Positions 13,401-25,097 of a DNA stretch of 64,000 nt are shown here, one piece after another. The position numbers and the translations under genes were made by a program. The first letter of the stretch is position 1, and each line of letters opens with the position of its first letter. Source of the DNA: Turritopsis dohrnii (lineage: Eukaryota > Cnidaria > Hydrozoa > Anthoathecata > Oceaniidae); contig BQMF02000024.1 in the NCBI GenBank assembly GCA_027922465.2, positions 930,001 through 994,000 of the forward strand, written 5' to 3'. The notes under the pieces were generated by a model. It ran no database searches, was not told the origin of the DNA, and saw only the letters and a list, made by a program, of their open reading frames with translations.

Positions 13401-13527
13401 TGTTTTGATTTCAAACGTATGAGCATATGTTTCACGTCAGAAACAAACTAAAAAAATATTACTTACCAGATTTCGTGGGGTTGCTTTGAAGTATAGCCAG
13501 TAGATATACTGCAAGCTTTAAAATCAT
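1480..13527 (-). CDS. Transmembrane cadherin with six EC repeats and PPxY tail (22 exons, 995 aa)
   Basis: Calcium-dependent adhesion protein of the plasma membrane. Exons (minus): 13527-13467, 10759-10673, 10055-9910, 8067-8005, 7759-7670, 7540-7448, 7354-7253, 6509-6381, 6099-6021, 5746-5640, 5466-5278, 5027-4902, 4697-4548, 4458-4259, 4153-4024, 3945-3635, 3457-3389, 3258-3190, 3100-2870, 2617-2540, 2111-1985, 1830-1480. All phases agree and the total is 2,988 nt. Start ATG opens a signal peptide (MILKLAVYLLAIL). EC boundaries show DINDNEP (about 130), DEDDNGA (235), DINDNSP (345), DENDHDP (445) and DENDNSP (552). DRE-type calcium motifs occur in EC1 and EC3-EC5 (IDKE, LDRE, LDRE, LDRE), with DFE in EC2; EC6 lacks one. 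After EC6 comes about 90 residues without cadherin motifs, then a TM helix (about 783-805) and a Ser-rich cytoplasmic tail with PPSY at 976-979. No catenin-binding region is recognisable, so it resembles the CDHR/CDH23/PCDH15 type rather than a classical cadherin. Confidence 0.88.
5800..5981. mobile_element. Foldback MITE-like hairpin in a cadherin intron
   Basis: About 65 bases from TCATTGATGACTTTTGAA rightward reappear as the reverse complement ending at TTCAAAAGTCATCAATGA, leaving a short central spacer. The arms include GATCAGGAGCGTGTTTATT and its complement. It lies between coding exons 6099-6021 and 5746-5640 and carries no reading frame, so it is a non-autonomous foldback element. Confidence 0.7.
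6778..6850. repeat. 34-bp tandem duplication
   Basis: The unit beginning CGTTACACAACAATTGATG is present twice, at 6778 and 6812, with the first bases of a third copy at 6846. It lies in a cadherin intron and has no other visible role. Confidence 0.8.
8890..9150. mobile_element. Degenerate foldback element with TCCCGCTTAGCTGGGA-type repeats
   Basis: Several short inverted copies of a CCCGC...GCGGGA motif occur within about 250 bases, which fold back on each other. The left end AAGGGGCTGGTTTTATGG resembles the left end of the element at 60244. A matching right terminus is not seen, so the copy is probably truncated. It lies in the intron between cadherin exons 10055-9910 and 8067-8005. Confidence 0.45.
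9199..9369. repeat. Minisatellite, eight copies of CTTGGTCCCTTCACG
   Basis: Eight copies of CTTGGTCCCTTCACG are separated by the linkers CACGAGTAC, AGTAC or TACAAGTAC, giving mixed 20- and 24-base periods. All plus frames are open through it because of the repeat, which creates spurious reading frames. It is intronic in the cadherin gene. Confidence 0.9.
10096..10548. mobile_element. MITE with TACACGC...TATAAGAAC terminal inverted repeats
   Basis: The left end TACACGCTTTTCTTTTTATA matches the reverse complement of the right end (RC reads TACACGCTTTTTTTATAAGA). Inside are several direct and inverted copies of TGTTCTTATTTT. There is no coding capacity. It lies in cadherin intron 2, and a related copy lies at 31994-32423. 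Confidence 0.75.
12100..12240. mobile_element. Relic related to the TATAAGA-ended MITE family
   Basis: ACGCACTTTTTTATAAGACT is followed by AGATTTGG and several GTTCTT/AAGAAC-type words like those inside the 10096-10548 element. No right terminus is visible. It lies in cadherin intron 1, which otherwise holds nothing recognisable. Confidence 0.35.
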
Positions 13528-16500
13528 CCTGTGTTATTGTGTTATTGAAAAATTATAAGTTTTGTTTCACTCTAAAAAAAAACGAAAACATGAAAGTAAA
13601 GAGTTTACGCATACAACTTCAGGTTGAGAAACTTTCCAAACGAGCTCAGCAAGCTCACGTGAAGATTGAACGAGCTGTTTAACAGAAAAAAAGTCATATT
13701 TTTTCTATGGTGATATTGTTTGAATGAACGGTCTGTGGAAAAGATGAGAAGATAATCCTATGAATTTTTCATGACGCATTTTGAACTTTTTTTACGAAAG
13801 TTAACAAACTCCACTAAAATTAACTTTCCAATTTCTTAATAACAAAGGCTCCAATCTTTATACACACACCAGATCGAGGAATTTTATGACACCAGAGGAA
13901 CTTTATGACAGGTTCCGTTATGGCTGTCTTATTTCTTAAATTTACAGAACCGGAAAATCTTGTTCTCATAATTGGAAGGTCTATAACTATTTTGCAGATT
14001 CCAGGTGTGAAAGAATGTGGACTTTTTTTAGAAGTCATCAAAGTAATTGGTGAAGCGTATGTGGTGGTCTACTTTTTAACGTTTTACTTTTAAAGAACAA
14101 AAAATCCAAAAACTACATGGAAATCTGCATCCAAAAACTGAAATTTGTAATAAACGCCACGGGGCCAATGTATTTCTATCAATGTAGTGATCCATCTTTT
14201 TCCAGTAAAGCTGATGACTTGTATTGTTGGTTCGTGATAAAATATCACATGTACTTATTTATACTCCTTTGCAGTCGCAGACTTCAAGAAAATCCCAAAA
14301 ACTCTGAACTTTCAGGATAAAACTAAATCCGTTTCTCGAGTTACACAAAGAACGTTCCCTGAGATCGCATCAATGAAGAACCGAATTTAGACCATTATTT
14401 GGATTTTGGATTTAGTTCATTCGTAACGATCATTTCAATGGAACTTTTTCAATGCGAGTGTAGTTGTGTGAAATTTTGCTGCATCAACGGCTAAGCTTCA
14501 CGCTACTTAGCAGGTTACCAAAATACAAAGAACTATATATGAACAAAACATTACGTCTGTGCCCTCCATGTTACGAACACCATAATAACATCTTCGCGTT
14601 CTAAGAAATCTATACCTATTTGATTAAACGTTTTCCTTGTAAAAAGTTTCCTTGTAAACACGAACAGTCTTTTTGGTGAAACCTTTACCAACTCCACTCA
14701 AATTCCAGTGATAATAACTACTACAACAAACTCACTCAAATAAATCTTTTAGTATAAGATGTCGTAAAAATCTTCAATTTTCACAAATCTTCATTAGAGA
14801 AAAAATTTAAAAAAAAAACATCTTGGCGAAATCAATTCAGAGCTGAGAATAACTATTTTTTAGTTGAAAACCATTTTGAATAGAGCCCGGTCTTTCTCAT
14901 ACTTTCTAAAAAAAACTTATGATATAGCCGAAGATGAATGTCTGATTCAGAATAGTGAATGAAGAAAACTCTTTCGAAGTCGTCAGTATTGATTCACAAT
15001 CATCGATTGAAACATTTGTAAATGATCGCATGGATCTCACATGTTGATCGTAAGAATTCATTATTTCATGAAGTACCTACAATTTACAAGCAACTCAGTG
15101 AAGATTTATTCATAAAAAGAAAGGCGAAATGGATATGACTGGTGAAAAATTGTAGTAAAATATCGTAGTTGAACTAAACGTGTGTTTTCAAACATGTTTG
15201 ACGAATGAATGGTTAATTCTAAAGGTTTAATCTGAAATTAAAATTTAATATGATTTTTCTTCATGAACTTTGATTTGAAATGTTCTGGCAGTCATAGTAT
15301 CGAGAAAATACGCACAAGTTACTGAGAACGAACATTCTTTCGCAGAAATGTTAAGGATAGGGTATTATGGATCAAGCGTCCATCTCAAATTTTCCAAGGT
15401 TCATTTTCATGATGTCTACAACCATGGTTAGACGACTGAGTAAAATTTGTTCTGTATTAGCCTTGGAAAGTTTTGTGGATAGTTCCAGTCAAGGAACGTT
15501 CTACAACCACGAGTGTGTGGATGGAGAGAATTTTAGACTGCTCTGAAAATGTGGCCCCTTTTAACGACAGCATCAAAATCAGAAAGAGTTCAATGCAAGA
15601 GCAAGAAATTTTATCTCCAATTCAAATCAAGAAATTGTGTATCCATCACTGCTGAAACATAGAAAAAGCAAAAAATTCTAATTATTCTGATAATAAAGAG
15701 ATCTAACCTCAAGCCATAGTTGTTCACTTTCTTTGGAAATAGGTCATTTAACATCGATTTTTAATAAAAAAAAACTCATTACCAAAACAATTATACCACC
15801 CCAGATTTTATGGTGCATTTTAATCCTGCCCATATTTTCTCATTTTCATCGTACCTTTTCATCTGCTACAAATGCTACAGTACTTCCCGAAAAGCTTGCT
15901 TTGTTCTGTGTAATGTAATGAAATGTTACGACACTCTTAGCATCAATCATAATAAGTCCTGAAAATGAATTAACATTTAGTGAAGAAAATCTTTACAATG
16001 CTATTCCGTGCGCTTGTGACACAAATTCACATTGAACGGATACTGTATTGCATTACCTGAGAAATACCCGAGAAATACCCGAGAAATGGATTTGGAACAT
16101 GACATGGAGTTATCTTCAGACTTTGTATTGTTTTAAAAATTCTTTTAATATTTTTTATGACATTTCTTGAACTTTCTTTTATAAAAGTTAACAAACTTGC
16201 ACCGACATTAAATTTCCAAATGGTTAAAATACCAATAATAAAAGTCTTAAGAACTATTTCCTAAAAAACAAATGTGACAATAGCCTGATTCGCACTTAAG
16301 AAGCAGACGCAGAAACAGACGTAAGACCTGTGTGAACATCCGTGAAGCAAGTGAAGCAAAGAGGGAAATTTAAGCATACTTCGATGCAAGACTATCAAAA
16401 TTTTTTGATAACTTGCTTCACTTCCTGCATCAAAATCAACTTTGTTTCACCCTTACTTCATGATTTTTTGACGCAGCATGTCAGACATTCCTTTTATGTT

Positions 16501-18019
16501 TGCCGATCCTTACTAACTAGCTAACTTGCACTAAAACATATAAATTTTCCTCTTGGCGTTAACGATTTTCCCGTCGGATATTTAATTAACGTAATTCATA
16601 TAAAAATATTGCAACATAATGAAGTACCACAAAATAATAGATATTGAGGTACTCTGCTGGTCACATGATGTGATATTTTGTGTTGTACTGAATACGTTCC
16701 ATCTACCAGAAATTTTAAAATCAACATAAAATTGAATGCAGTTTCTCAAATTCATTGTTATCGTGTGTTCCCAAATAGACCTAATCATAAATTACCTGGA
16801 TGCCTCAATTTCAAACTGCATGTAAATGACGTTTGAGCTGTTTACAAATCGAAACGAGGTCTCAGGGAAAAAAATTCTTTACGAACTTAAACATAGATAT
16901 GAGAAGATGGACGGGTCATATGATTTATAAAATGTCTGTTGCCATGGAGTCACAAAGCAACAGTGCATCATTGCAGTGCATCGTCAGTGGGGATGTTTTA
17001 TCCAAAAAATTCGACGTCAACATCAAGAATACAGAAGTAGCAATTGAATCTTTGTCATGTCATGTCATTTCAAGCAAAGACATTTTAAGTTATCGCACGA
17101 GTGCTGTTTCCATAGAGAAGTAAGTGAGAAATAAAGGTTTCTTTATCAAACTCTAACTTAACTAAGCTGTAGATAATAGTAGTTTTCCGGAAGTACCTTT
17201 CTACCTTATCTTAATATGAAGTTGTCATGTCTCTAGGTTGCCATCCAGTTGGGTTTTTCATGTGGACATGCTGATTCTCGCTTTGTGATTCAGTTGTCCA
17301 TTCAGTTAGTTAGTTAGTAAGTAAGTAAGTAAGTAATGGGAGTTTTTAGTCCTTAGGCTTCCATCCGTAATGGTTGGTTCTTCTACACCCTACACACTAC
17401 ACCTGCAACTACCACAATGCATTGCTTTAATTACTGTTTCGTTTCCAAACTCCTTTTATCATTTCATTGAGAGATTCTTAATGATTTTGTCGCAATGAAT
17501 TATGATAATTATAGCGTGTTCTATGTGAATGTGAATTATGGAACCGCAAATTGCGATGGAATTTGGAACCATGAAACAATGCATCAAAACGAGGTTCATA
17601 TGGGTACAATTGAGCTAGAATTGTACTTGTGGCGTATGAACATAAACTCGATAAAAACTGTAGGCGCATGCGCATGAAAAGAAAATAAGATGTTGGTGAT
17701 AATTTTTATTTCTCTTATATAAGTTAATTTTCTGTCCAAATAAATATTACCAATCAAGTCTAACCGTAAAATATAAACAAGTCTAAACGTGCTGATGTTA
17801 ATATTTACAAATAAATTTCTTATAATATATTTACAGGTAACGCGTATATATAAAGCGCGAAAACTGCTAAAAACACAGTATATCTTTCACAGATTAACGA
17901 AATATAAAATAACATAAAAAGGAAAGTTGCTTTAAACTAGCACCGCACCGCATCATATAAATAATAAAAGAATATATACAAACTAAAAGAAATCAGGAGT
18001 CTTTGTAACTGGAACTGTG
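13528..18019. other. Spacer upstream of the cadherin gene; no confident gene
   Basis: AT-rich sequence with short frames only. It holds one exon-like stretch (16899-17119, listed separately) and short tandem words such as AAATACCCGAG near 16055-16085 and a GTAA/TTAG run near 17305-17336. The promoter of the cadherin gene should lie just right of 13527 but no core element is convincing. Confidence 0.5.
16899..17119 (+). CDS. Candidate orphan exon, unknown product
   Basis: A 73-codon open stretch starts at ATG 16899 and reaches a strong donor (GAGAA|GTAAGTG) after base 17119. Its composition is protein-like and less AT-biased than its surroundings, with two closely spaced Cys. Reading on past the donor stops at once, as expected for a real exon end. 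I could not find a partner exon with matching phase, nor recognise a family. It may be the first exon of an unresolved plus-strand gene or chance. Confidence 0.3.
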
Positions 18020-21000
18020 CTATTTCCCGCCTGGCATGAATATTTCAGTTTTTATTGATTTTGAAACGCACGTGTGCTGAGTCAGCAGACGCTGAAGCTT
18101 GTTCATTTCGCTTTGCAAGTCTGTTATTTCTAACTGCAATTTATCGCCTTCGTTTTGCAGCTTTTGACAAATCTAAAAGCAAACCCACATCAATCAGATT
18201 GGTGTCTGAGTGGTATCATTACCTGAGTGGTATCTTTTTCAAGTTACCAATAAACTCATTCCAACCACGAACTAACTGCATTGAGGAGATTTGTGGCATG
18301 ATTTCATTAAAATTTTCCCGATTGGGGTTTCGAGGAGTATTTAACCAAGAAATTTGGAATCGCACACTTCTAAAGATACACGCAAAACACTGAAACACTC
18401 GATAACTCGCGAAATAAGAAAACGTAAGGAAAATCAACCTTTTCCAATTTTTCAATTCTGTCTCTACGTCTTTGGCGACACCTTTGTGCAGCCAAGCGGT
18501 TTCTCTCACGTCGCACTGCAGCCGTTTCTTCGTCCTCTATCTTCTACAAATAGTAAGTACAATTTCACAAATCACCTGTGTGTTTAAAATAACACTAGAA
18601 AATTATTGTCGAAATTATCGCTAATTTGGGAAATTTTACCAGAACTCTTGATCATCACATTCTCAATATGCCTATATTGTTCACTACTAGAAAAAGGTAT
18701 CCCCTAAAAACGAAGTAAATACACTTACAGGCTTTTTCCCTCTCTTTGGCAAATCTAACTCGACATCCAAATCACTTTCACTTTCATTTTCGGGAGACTT
18801 CTCGGCAATACTACTGGCAACGTACATTTTTACGGGTTCCACTTTTCCGACGGATGTCTTTTGCGATAAAGTGGTCCGCAGTGCTTCTTTTACATTGATT
18901 ATATCGTTTAAATTTTCCGGGGAACCGTAATCTGTATATGGATCAATGTTTATCTCTGCTATTCCCACGCGATCTATCTGAAATTATAATAAAATCATTT
19001 GCAATTGCGTTCCAATATTATGACGCAAAAATTCCAATTTCTCATTTTCCTCTATCACGAAAGCGTTAATTTATCAAAAGAATTATTTCTCGAAATTTTG
19101 ACACCAAAAAACTTCGCATATAGAAACAAATTTTTCTTCTGTTATCACTATTTCTTTACAAATTCACGGTAACTATGGTAACATATCCCTAACCGACGTT
19201 ATTGAGTCTTTCTATAATCCTTCTATAACGTCACTCAGATTCATCTTCACACTATTACACCAGAAACATATATGAATAGATGTCTACTACTAGTAACTGA
19301 GCTTACGAAGTGTCATAGTACATATTGATTCTCAATTACCATATATCTGGCAAACGTATTTTCTGCATGTGCAGTTTTGGTTAAACAGTAATTTTACAAA
19401 AAAGGACTTCTTTAGAAATTCGATCGAGACGGTAAAAGGTAGGAGTTGCCAGTGGTTTCAAGACATTTACATGTGCAACATGAATCCATGTATGATTCAA
19501 AAGTGAAAGTAAAAAAGTTGTAATATTTAGTTCATATTTAGTTCTTCTTCATTTAAATTGTTTTAAATTTGCGCAGTGATCCTCATACTGTAGGTGTGAG
19601 GCCTATTCTTCTCTCTCTCTCTCATATAAATTGTTTGTTCTCCGAAAGTACTCCTATCTATAGGTTCATAAGCTTTCCATTGTATTTCACTTCAAATTAA
19701 TGCTACCATGGAGAAGATTTATTCTTAAAGCTTTTTATATTCCATAATCAGTAAAGCTAAAGGAATATCTAGTGTAACATTTGTGTGTGCAAAAATGATG
19801 CAACACGATTTTAATTTTAGGCTACAGTTTCATTAAAAAAAATGGAATGATTGAAAGTAAAAAACAAATATTAACAGCATGGAACTTAAACTTTGAACGA
19901 GAATAAATTATAAGCAATGACACGGAATGGCATGGCGGAAATATCTAGCGAACTTTTATGTCCGAAAGTCTAGCAAGGCGGAAATTTTCTTAATTAAGAC
20001 AGTGTAAAAATTTGCATTGTAATCGAATATATAAGGAATATCTTTAAACATCTTTATATTTGTATTTTGACTAAATATGAGAAAGGTTCTCGTAACGTAT
20101 CCCAACAAAAACCATCATGTCTAACACATCTCTCAAAAATATCATTTTATATCTTTTTTTATTATAAGCATTACTGGACCGACCGAAAAGCGACTAACAG
20201 AACTCATAGCGTTGAAAAATATCTCATAGGGTTAAGCATTGCTAGTTCCTTATATGACTGTATCCACCTTCCCTTCTTGTACATCCTTATGTTGAATATG
20301 TTAAATATTTATTATGCGGAGCAAACAAAATGCTTTTGGCGATTGCTACATTATGTAGCTGTGTCTCGGTAATAAATTCTGTTTTTTCACCATACTTATA
20401 AAAAAAGGCTTATTACCTAAGAAAAGGCAATAAATCTACGAGAGTGAAGGAATTGGAAAAAAATCAAAAAAAAAAAAATAATATCATTCAGATCTGAATC
20501 TGTTTGGCAGTAGCTAGATACCTCCCTGCAATCCAGTAGTTCTTGATGCTGTTTTGTGAAGCGACCACTACCCAATAAACATTTAAACTTCTAAACAAAT
20601 GATTACTTTACCACATCGTGTATTTTCCTCCATGATCTGCCTGATTGATTTACGATATAGCTGCAATTCTAATCTATCCAATTCTATGTACGTTGTTGAT
20701 CCATTAAAACTTTTGCTTATCTGACACAAATGATAAGTCACTGTTTCGAGGTAACAATAGAAATCTCATTAGTAGATGCATACATAACGAAAAAAAGTTT
20801 CATTGAATTTCCTTCATGTAAATTGGGATAATTAAATCAATGTTAGTAGGACAAAGATACTTCTTATCGTCGAAAGTCTCTTTGCAATCGTCATATCAAA
20901 ACAACGTTATAAACTAGATATATTATATTGGAGAGCTTTCCTGAAGTGTTTTCTTGAAATATTTCGCATATCCTTTTTGTTGATGTAATGAATTTAAGAT

Positions 21001-21311
21001 CGTATATCAAATCACTCGTTACTGCATGTAAAATCATTCCACCTTTTCCATGTACAACCCTAAAATCATTCCACGTTTTCCGTGTGCAAACCTAATACCC
21101 AATCACTCTAGAGCCCTACGCACTGCCGTTGTGTACAATGTTCGCTGAATCGCAAGGTATCACTCACTCACTGTTAGCTACATGTCTTGTGAGGAACTTA
21201 GTTGAGAGTAGGAAATAGAAGTTGGTTTATTTGTATATACAATAAATAAATTATCAGAAACCGAAAAGAACTAACCATCTCCTGAGAAGTAGCAAAATCG
21301 TTTACCAGCAT
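18020..21311 (-). CDS. bZIP transcription factor, ATF3/JDP2-like (4 exons, 180 aa)
   Basis: Nuclear DNA-binding dimer of the AP-1/ATF group. Exons (minus): 21311-21276, 18977-18729, 18543-18439, 18172-18020, all phase 0, total 543 nt. The basic region at about residues 106-124 carries NRLAAQRCR (bZIP N-x7-R pattern). It is followed, at the exact N-x7-R-x9-L spacing, by five leucine heptads at 128, 135, 142, 149 and 156, ending LLTQHTC. This C-terminal end resembles the Fos/ATF3 family end of the zipper. Upstream, NVKEALRTTLSQK resembles the VKEELRFAIQNK segment of ATF3, and total length is close to that of ATF3 (181). The 12-codon first exon is the least certain part: it follows an acceptor-like AG and is joined across a 2.3-kb intron with a GTTAGT donor. 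Members often bind CRE/AP-1 sites (TGACGTCA/TGACTCA). Confidence 0.8.
20612..20720 (-). CDS. Candidate exon inside the bZIP intron, unknown
   Basis: A 36-codon open stretch lies between a good acceptor (TGTGTCAG) and a donor (G|GTAAAG). It encodes a charged, helix-like peptide including YIELDRLELQLYRKSI. It enters in phase 0 and leaves in phase 1, so it cannot be spliced in frame onto the bZIP exon at 18977. It could belong to an alternative transcript, a nested gene with exons I did not find, or be chance. Confidence 0.28.
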
Positions 21312-24300
21312 CCTTCTGCAATCAATGCAATAGACAATAAATACTTGACTCCGTTAAGTTAAAAGAAAAAAGATTCTTTAGGATCAGAAATATATGAGTA
21401 CTTTTAATCAAGGTAGATTATCTGAGAAAATAGGTCTACACAATTCACCATTAATATCGAGTCAATGGGTAATACAATGATTTGATGATTAACTAAGGAA
21501 ACAGGTAATGAATTTAAGATTATGCATGGTTTTGTTATATTACCTGTTTTGTATTGCATTGGATTGCAAAGACGAGTACATGGGAAAATATCTATGACCA
21601 CACAGTTTAAGGTCGGTTCCTATCAATAGGAAAGCTTAATTCAACTTCTTGCGTTGCAAATATTATTACCTTTACAACAATTTTAATATTGCAGTTGATG
21701 AGCTGATAATTAATTGCGGATGAGATTTATGTTTACATGTTGGAAATCAGAGAAAATAATAGCCTTATTCACTTCAGCAGTCAGTTTAATATTCGAAAAT
21801 AAAATGTCACAACAATTTAATCGCTTTTATAAAAGTATGTTCCCAGTCAGCAAAATCGTCAAAAAGCCACTGCGACGGAGAGCATATTTATTGAAAGTGT
21901 GTGCATATTTCCATAGAAATGCACTCCTTCGCAGAGATTTTTAACTAATGTGCTGGCTGGGTTATTGTTAAGTTATTGGATATTCCGGAAGTTTGCAAAA
22001 AAACCAGGGCCAATTTCACGACTTCCATTTTAAAAGAATAACTGTATACTTAATTGTCTATATTTGGACATAGTTAATAGAAACATCTATTAACTATGAT
22101 TTGGAGAAAACTCCACAACGTTTGGCCAAATGTTGTCAAATTAAAACGATTCCATAACAATCATCTACATTTTCTACCTCTTACGAATTCCCTGTACTAA
22201 TACTGCAAATTCCTTCGTTTTTATTGTAACAGATATCACAAAAAATTGGTGCTTACATCCATTTTTATGTATCAACTACCCATGTTTCATATAGCTACAG
22301 TTACTTCTAAAGAAAGTATCAAAATTTAACAGCAAACCAATTAAAACTATGTTGATCAAAATCTTTCAAAATCTTTCGATATGCTCATGAAGTTTATATA
22401 TGTTTTTCGAACATGCATTTAAATTTGAGAGAAATAAACATCAATGTTGATTTACCTTGCTTGATTTTTTTCTCATCTCCTTCTACAATAGCGATATATT
22501 TTCCACTTTTAATTTTTTTACTCCTTAAACAATAAATATTCCATGTGAGAATTCAAAAATTCGATCTTGTTCTTTTGTTATGTAAATCAAAAACACTCAG
22601 AACAGATGTCACTCACAAAACTTTATTTATAATTCACAACATTTAGAAACTGATCGTTTATGATGTGTATGTAGAACTTTAACACTTCTTCGCAGAGGTT
22701 TAATAAGAACTATATTGATGTCGGCCTGGTTTTTACTAAGAGAATAAATTTATTCAAACTTTAAGATTTATGATTTATCTCTCAAGTTTGAGTTTTATAC
22801 TCATTCATCCATGTAGCATTTTTTAATACTTCCAGGGTTGAAAGTAATAACAAATAAACTCCAAATTTTCTCATTATAGCTATTTGTTGTTTTGTTTTGA
22901 TGGCTTTTCTATTTCTTGGAAAATATTTTTTTATTTTATTGCATTCTAGAGTGTGCATTCTTCGCTTAATCTGAATTTCCACCCATTACCCGGTTCATAA
23001 GGTATTATTTCAAATGTGCCATCATTGAAACAGAGCTTTATTTTAAAGCTTAAAGTTTTATTTCTTTGACAACATTTAGACAATTGATTAGTTCTGTTAA
23101 CGTGTGTCTGACTCACGTTATCGACATAAATAGGTAAAAAAAAGCGTAACAACATAATCAAAAATGTATTCCAGAATATTTTAGGCATATGGAAACCAGT
23201 CAAGATTTAACGAACCTCTTATGTAGAAACTTTAATTATTTGCTGTTACAAAAATATCTTTCTAATAACTAATTACATTCACACCCAGAACTCATGTCGA
23301 GAATGAGTCAATGGAATTTACAAGAACTGCTGATTTCGTTGCTTTTTTTATTCGCCATCTTTTTTTTGTCTGCTGATGAAGTCATCGATGATTAGTTTCA
23401 AAAAATTCATTACTCATGTCTCTGTTTTCGTTATGCTTTCCTTTTTTATGTTTGATGTTATCATTCTTGAAGTATGATATTTTTTGTATGTGGTGCATCG
23501 TTCCTGCTGGATCGTTTCCGTGGTTTTAACATTTCATAATATTTTTTTTTTTTTTTTACTTATTCCTTCCTCGCTTCATTCGAAAAAACATTTTTGAAAT
23601 TATTTATTCACAAACTATGAGGAGGGTAAAAATTCAAGATTGAAAGTGTTTTTTCCATTCCAACCCATTAAAAAATCTTTTTCTAATTCACAAACTCAGC
23701 TCAGTGACGGAAGCGAAAAATTACACCATAATATTATTGATTCAATTTTTTTCTGCTTGAAACTTACAAAGTTTGAAAATTACTCCCACTGATTTAACGC
23801 CCTTGCGAAGGAACATCTATTATCTGAAAGTGACAGCACAAGCAATGTATGGTATAGCTGAAAAGCCTTCACCCCTGGTGGAGAGTGTTTTTCGTTTTTG
23901 AAAACCCAATTGCTCATTTCTGAAGAGGGAAGAATGTTTGATTGATAATTATTTCATTTCTCATAAAAGATTAATCAAATATGAAGATCTAACACATGGG
24001 TATGTAAATTTTGACGTCAATTGAAAGTTGTATATGTATTCTTCTATTGGTCGAATACATTTGTAAGTATGCCCTTATAAGGTAAAGAGAAAAACATCAC
24101 ACTTCTATTACGTCATCTTTTGTGCAACTCATTTGGCAAGTTGTTTCTTAGAACCATGGAGGTAGAACCCATATAAACAAATATTTTACCGATCACATCT
24201 CTAAAACCTCTAGGACACAATGATTGAAAGTCTTCTATTTTTGTTTGAAGAAGGTTGATTTTACCAGATAGACCTAACGGAATATTTACCCATATTTACT

Positions 24301-25097
24301 CATATACTAATATTTCCCGCGCAAATTTCATTATTGGTAACGGTTTATATATACTGCTGTAACCATGACAACAATCGAATGCGATGAGCATAACACAAGA
24401 ATAATCGAATATAATGATCCAGTGGTATGAGTTAAAAAGCTTTTTTACTGGCAGAAGTAATCTTTTTATGTATAATCAAGTGAAAATGTCTTTTGCACAG
24501 CCAAGTCAAAATTAGTTTGGCATTGGTGAAACTAATCACTCTTTCGGCATGTTTCATTAGATAGTTTTTTGGGAACTGCGTGTACCTGCTGTTTCATCAC
24601 ATCAAATCGCAGTCCTTTACATGCATTTTAAAATTTTAATTAAAAAAACAGAAATCTTTCGAAATAGTTTTAATTCTTTTAATTCTATCAAGAGAGATAC
24701 TGTCATTGTAGCAGTTATCATTTTTAATAGAAACATTAATTACGATGACACCACGCTTTTCAATGGTTGCTATAGCAACAACAAAATAAAACTTAAACCG
24801 AGTAATGGCGTTCTTTCGAGAACTTTGAAACGCTTCCACAAGATAAAGTAAAAGACCTTTTTAATGTAAGTATAACCATACATTTGCCTAAGTTAAAACC
24901 AATCCGAATATATTATTCCGTGCTTTGATCGCGTGTTAATGACAGGGCATTTCTTACCATGTTCAAAAGCGCTCTTCTTCAAATTTCTCATCATAAGTAA
25001 ATTTTACGCAAAACCCTTCTTTCATATTTTCATTCTTTCATCTTCAACAACAGGAAAAAAAGTATTCTGTCTTGTTTCTGAAAGTACCGTGTTGAAG
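21312..25097. other. Spacer between divergent bZIP and EFCAB6-like genes
   Basis: The two flanking genes point away from each other, so their promoters lie here. I see AT-rich sequence, homopolymer T runs near 23545, and a short minus-strand frame at 23188-22946 (listed separately). A 68-nt minus-strand stretch at 22523-22456 is also exon-like (ends in G|GTAAAT) but has no partner. Confidence 0.45.
22946..23188 (-). CDS. Possible small secreted protein (about 80 aa)
   Basis: From the ATG at 23188 an uninterrupted frame begins with a hydrophobic segment (FWNTFLIMLLRFFLPIYV) that could be a signal peptide. Then come four Cys (a CC pair, then two single Cys), two possible N-glycosylation sites and a stop. 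It has no family resemblance. In such AT-rich sequence a frame of this length can arise by chance, so the call rests only on the signal-like start and Cys content. Confidence 0.2.
   Translation of the reverse strand: MPKIFWNTFLIMLLRFFLPIYVDNVSQTHVNRTNQLSKCCQRNKTLSFKIKLCFNDGTFEIIPYEPGNGWKFRLSEECTL

Noticed and set aside
20490..20560. Possible 4-base microexon (GCAG|GGAG|GTATC) linking the candidate exon to the bZIP gene
   Set aside because: A four-base exon cannot be supported from sequence alone and does not correct the phase to the next bZIP exon.
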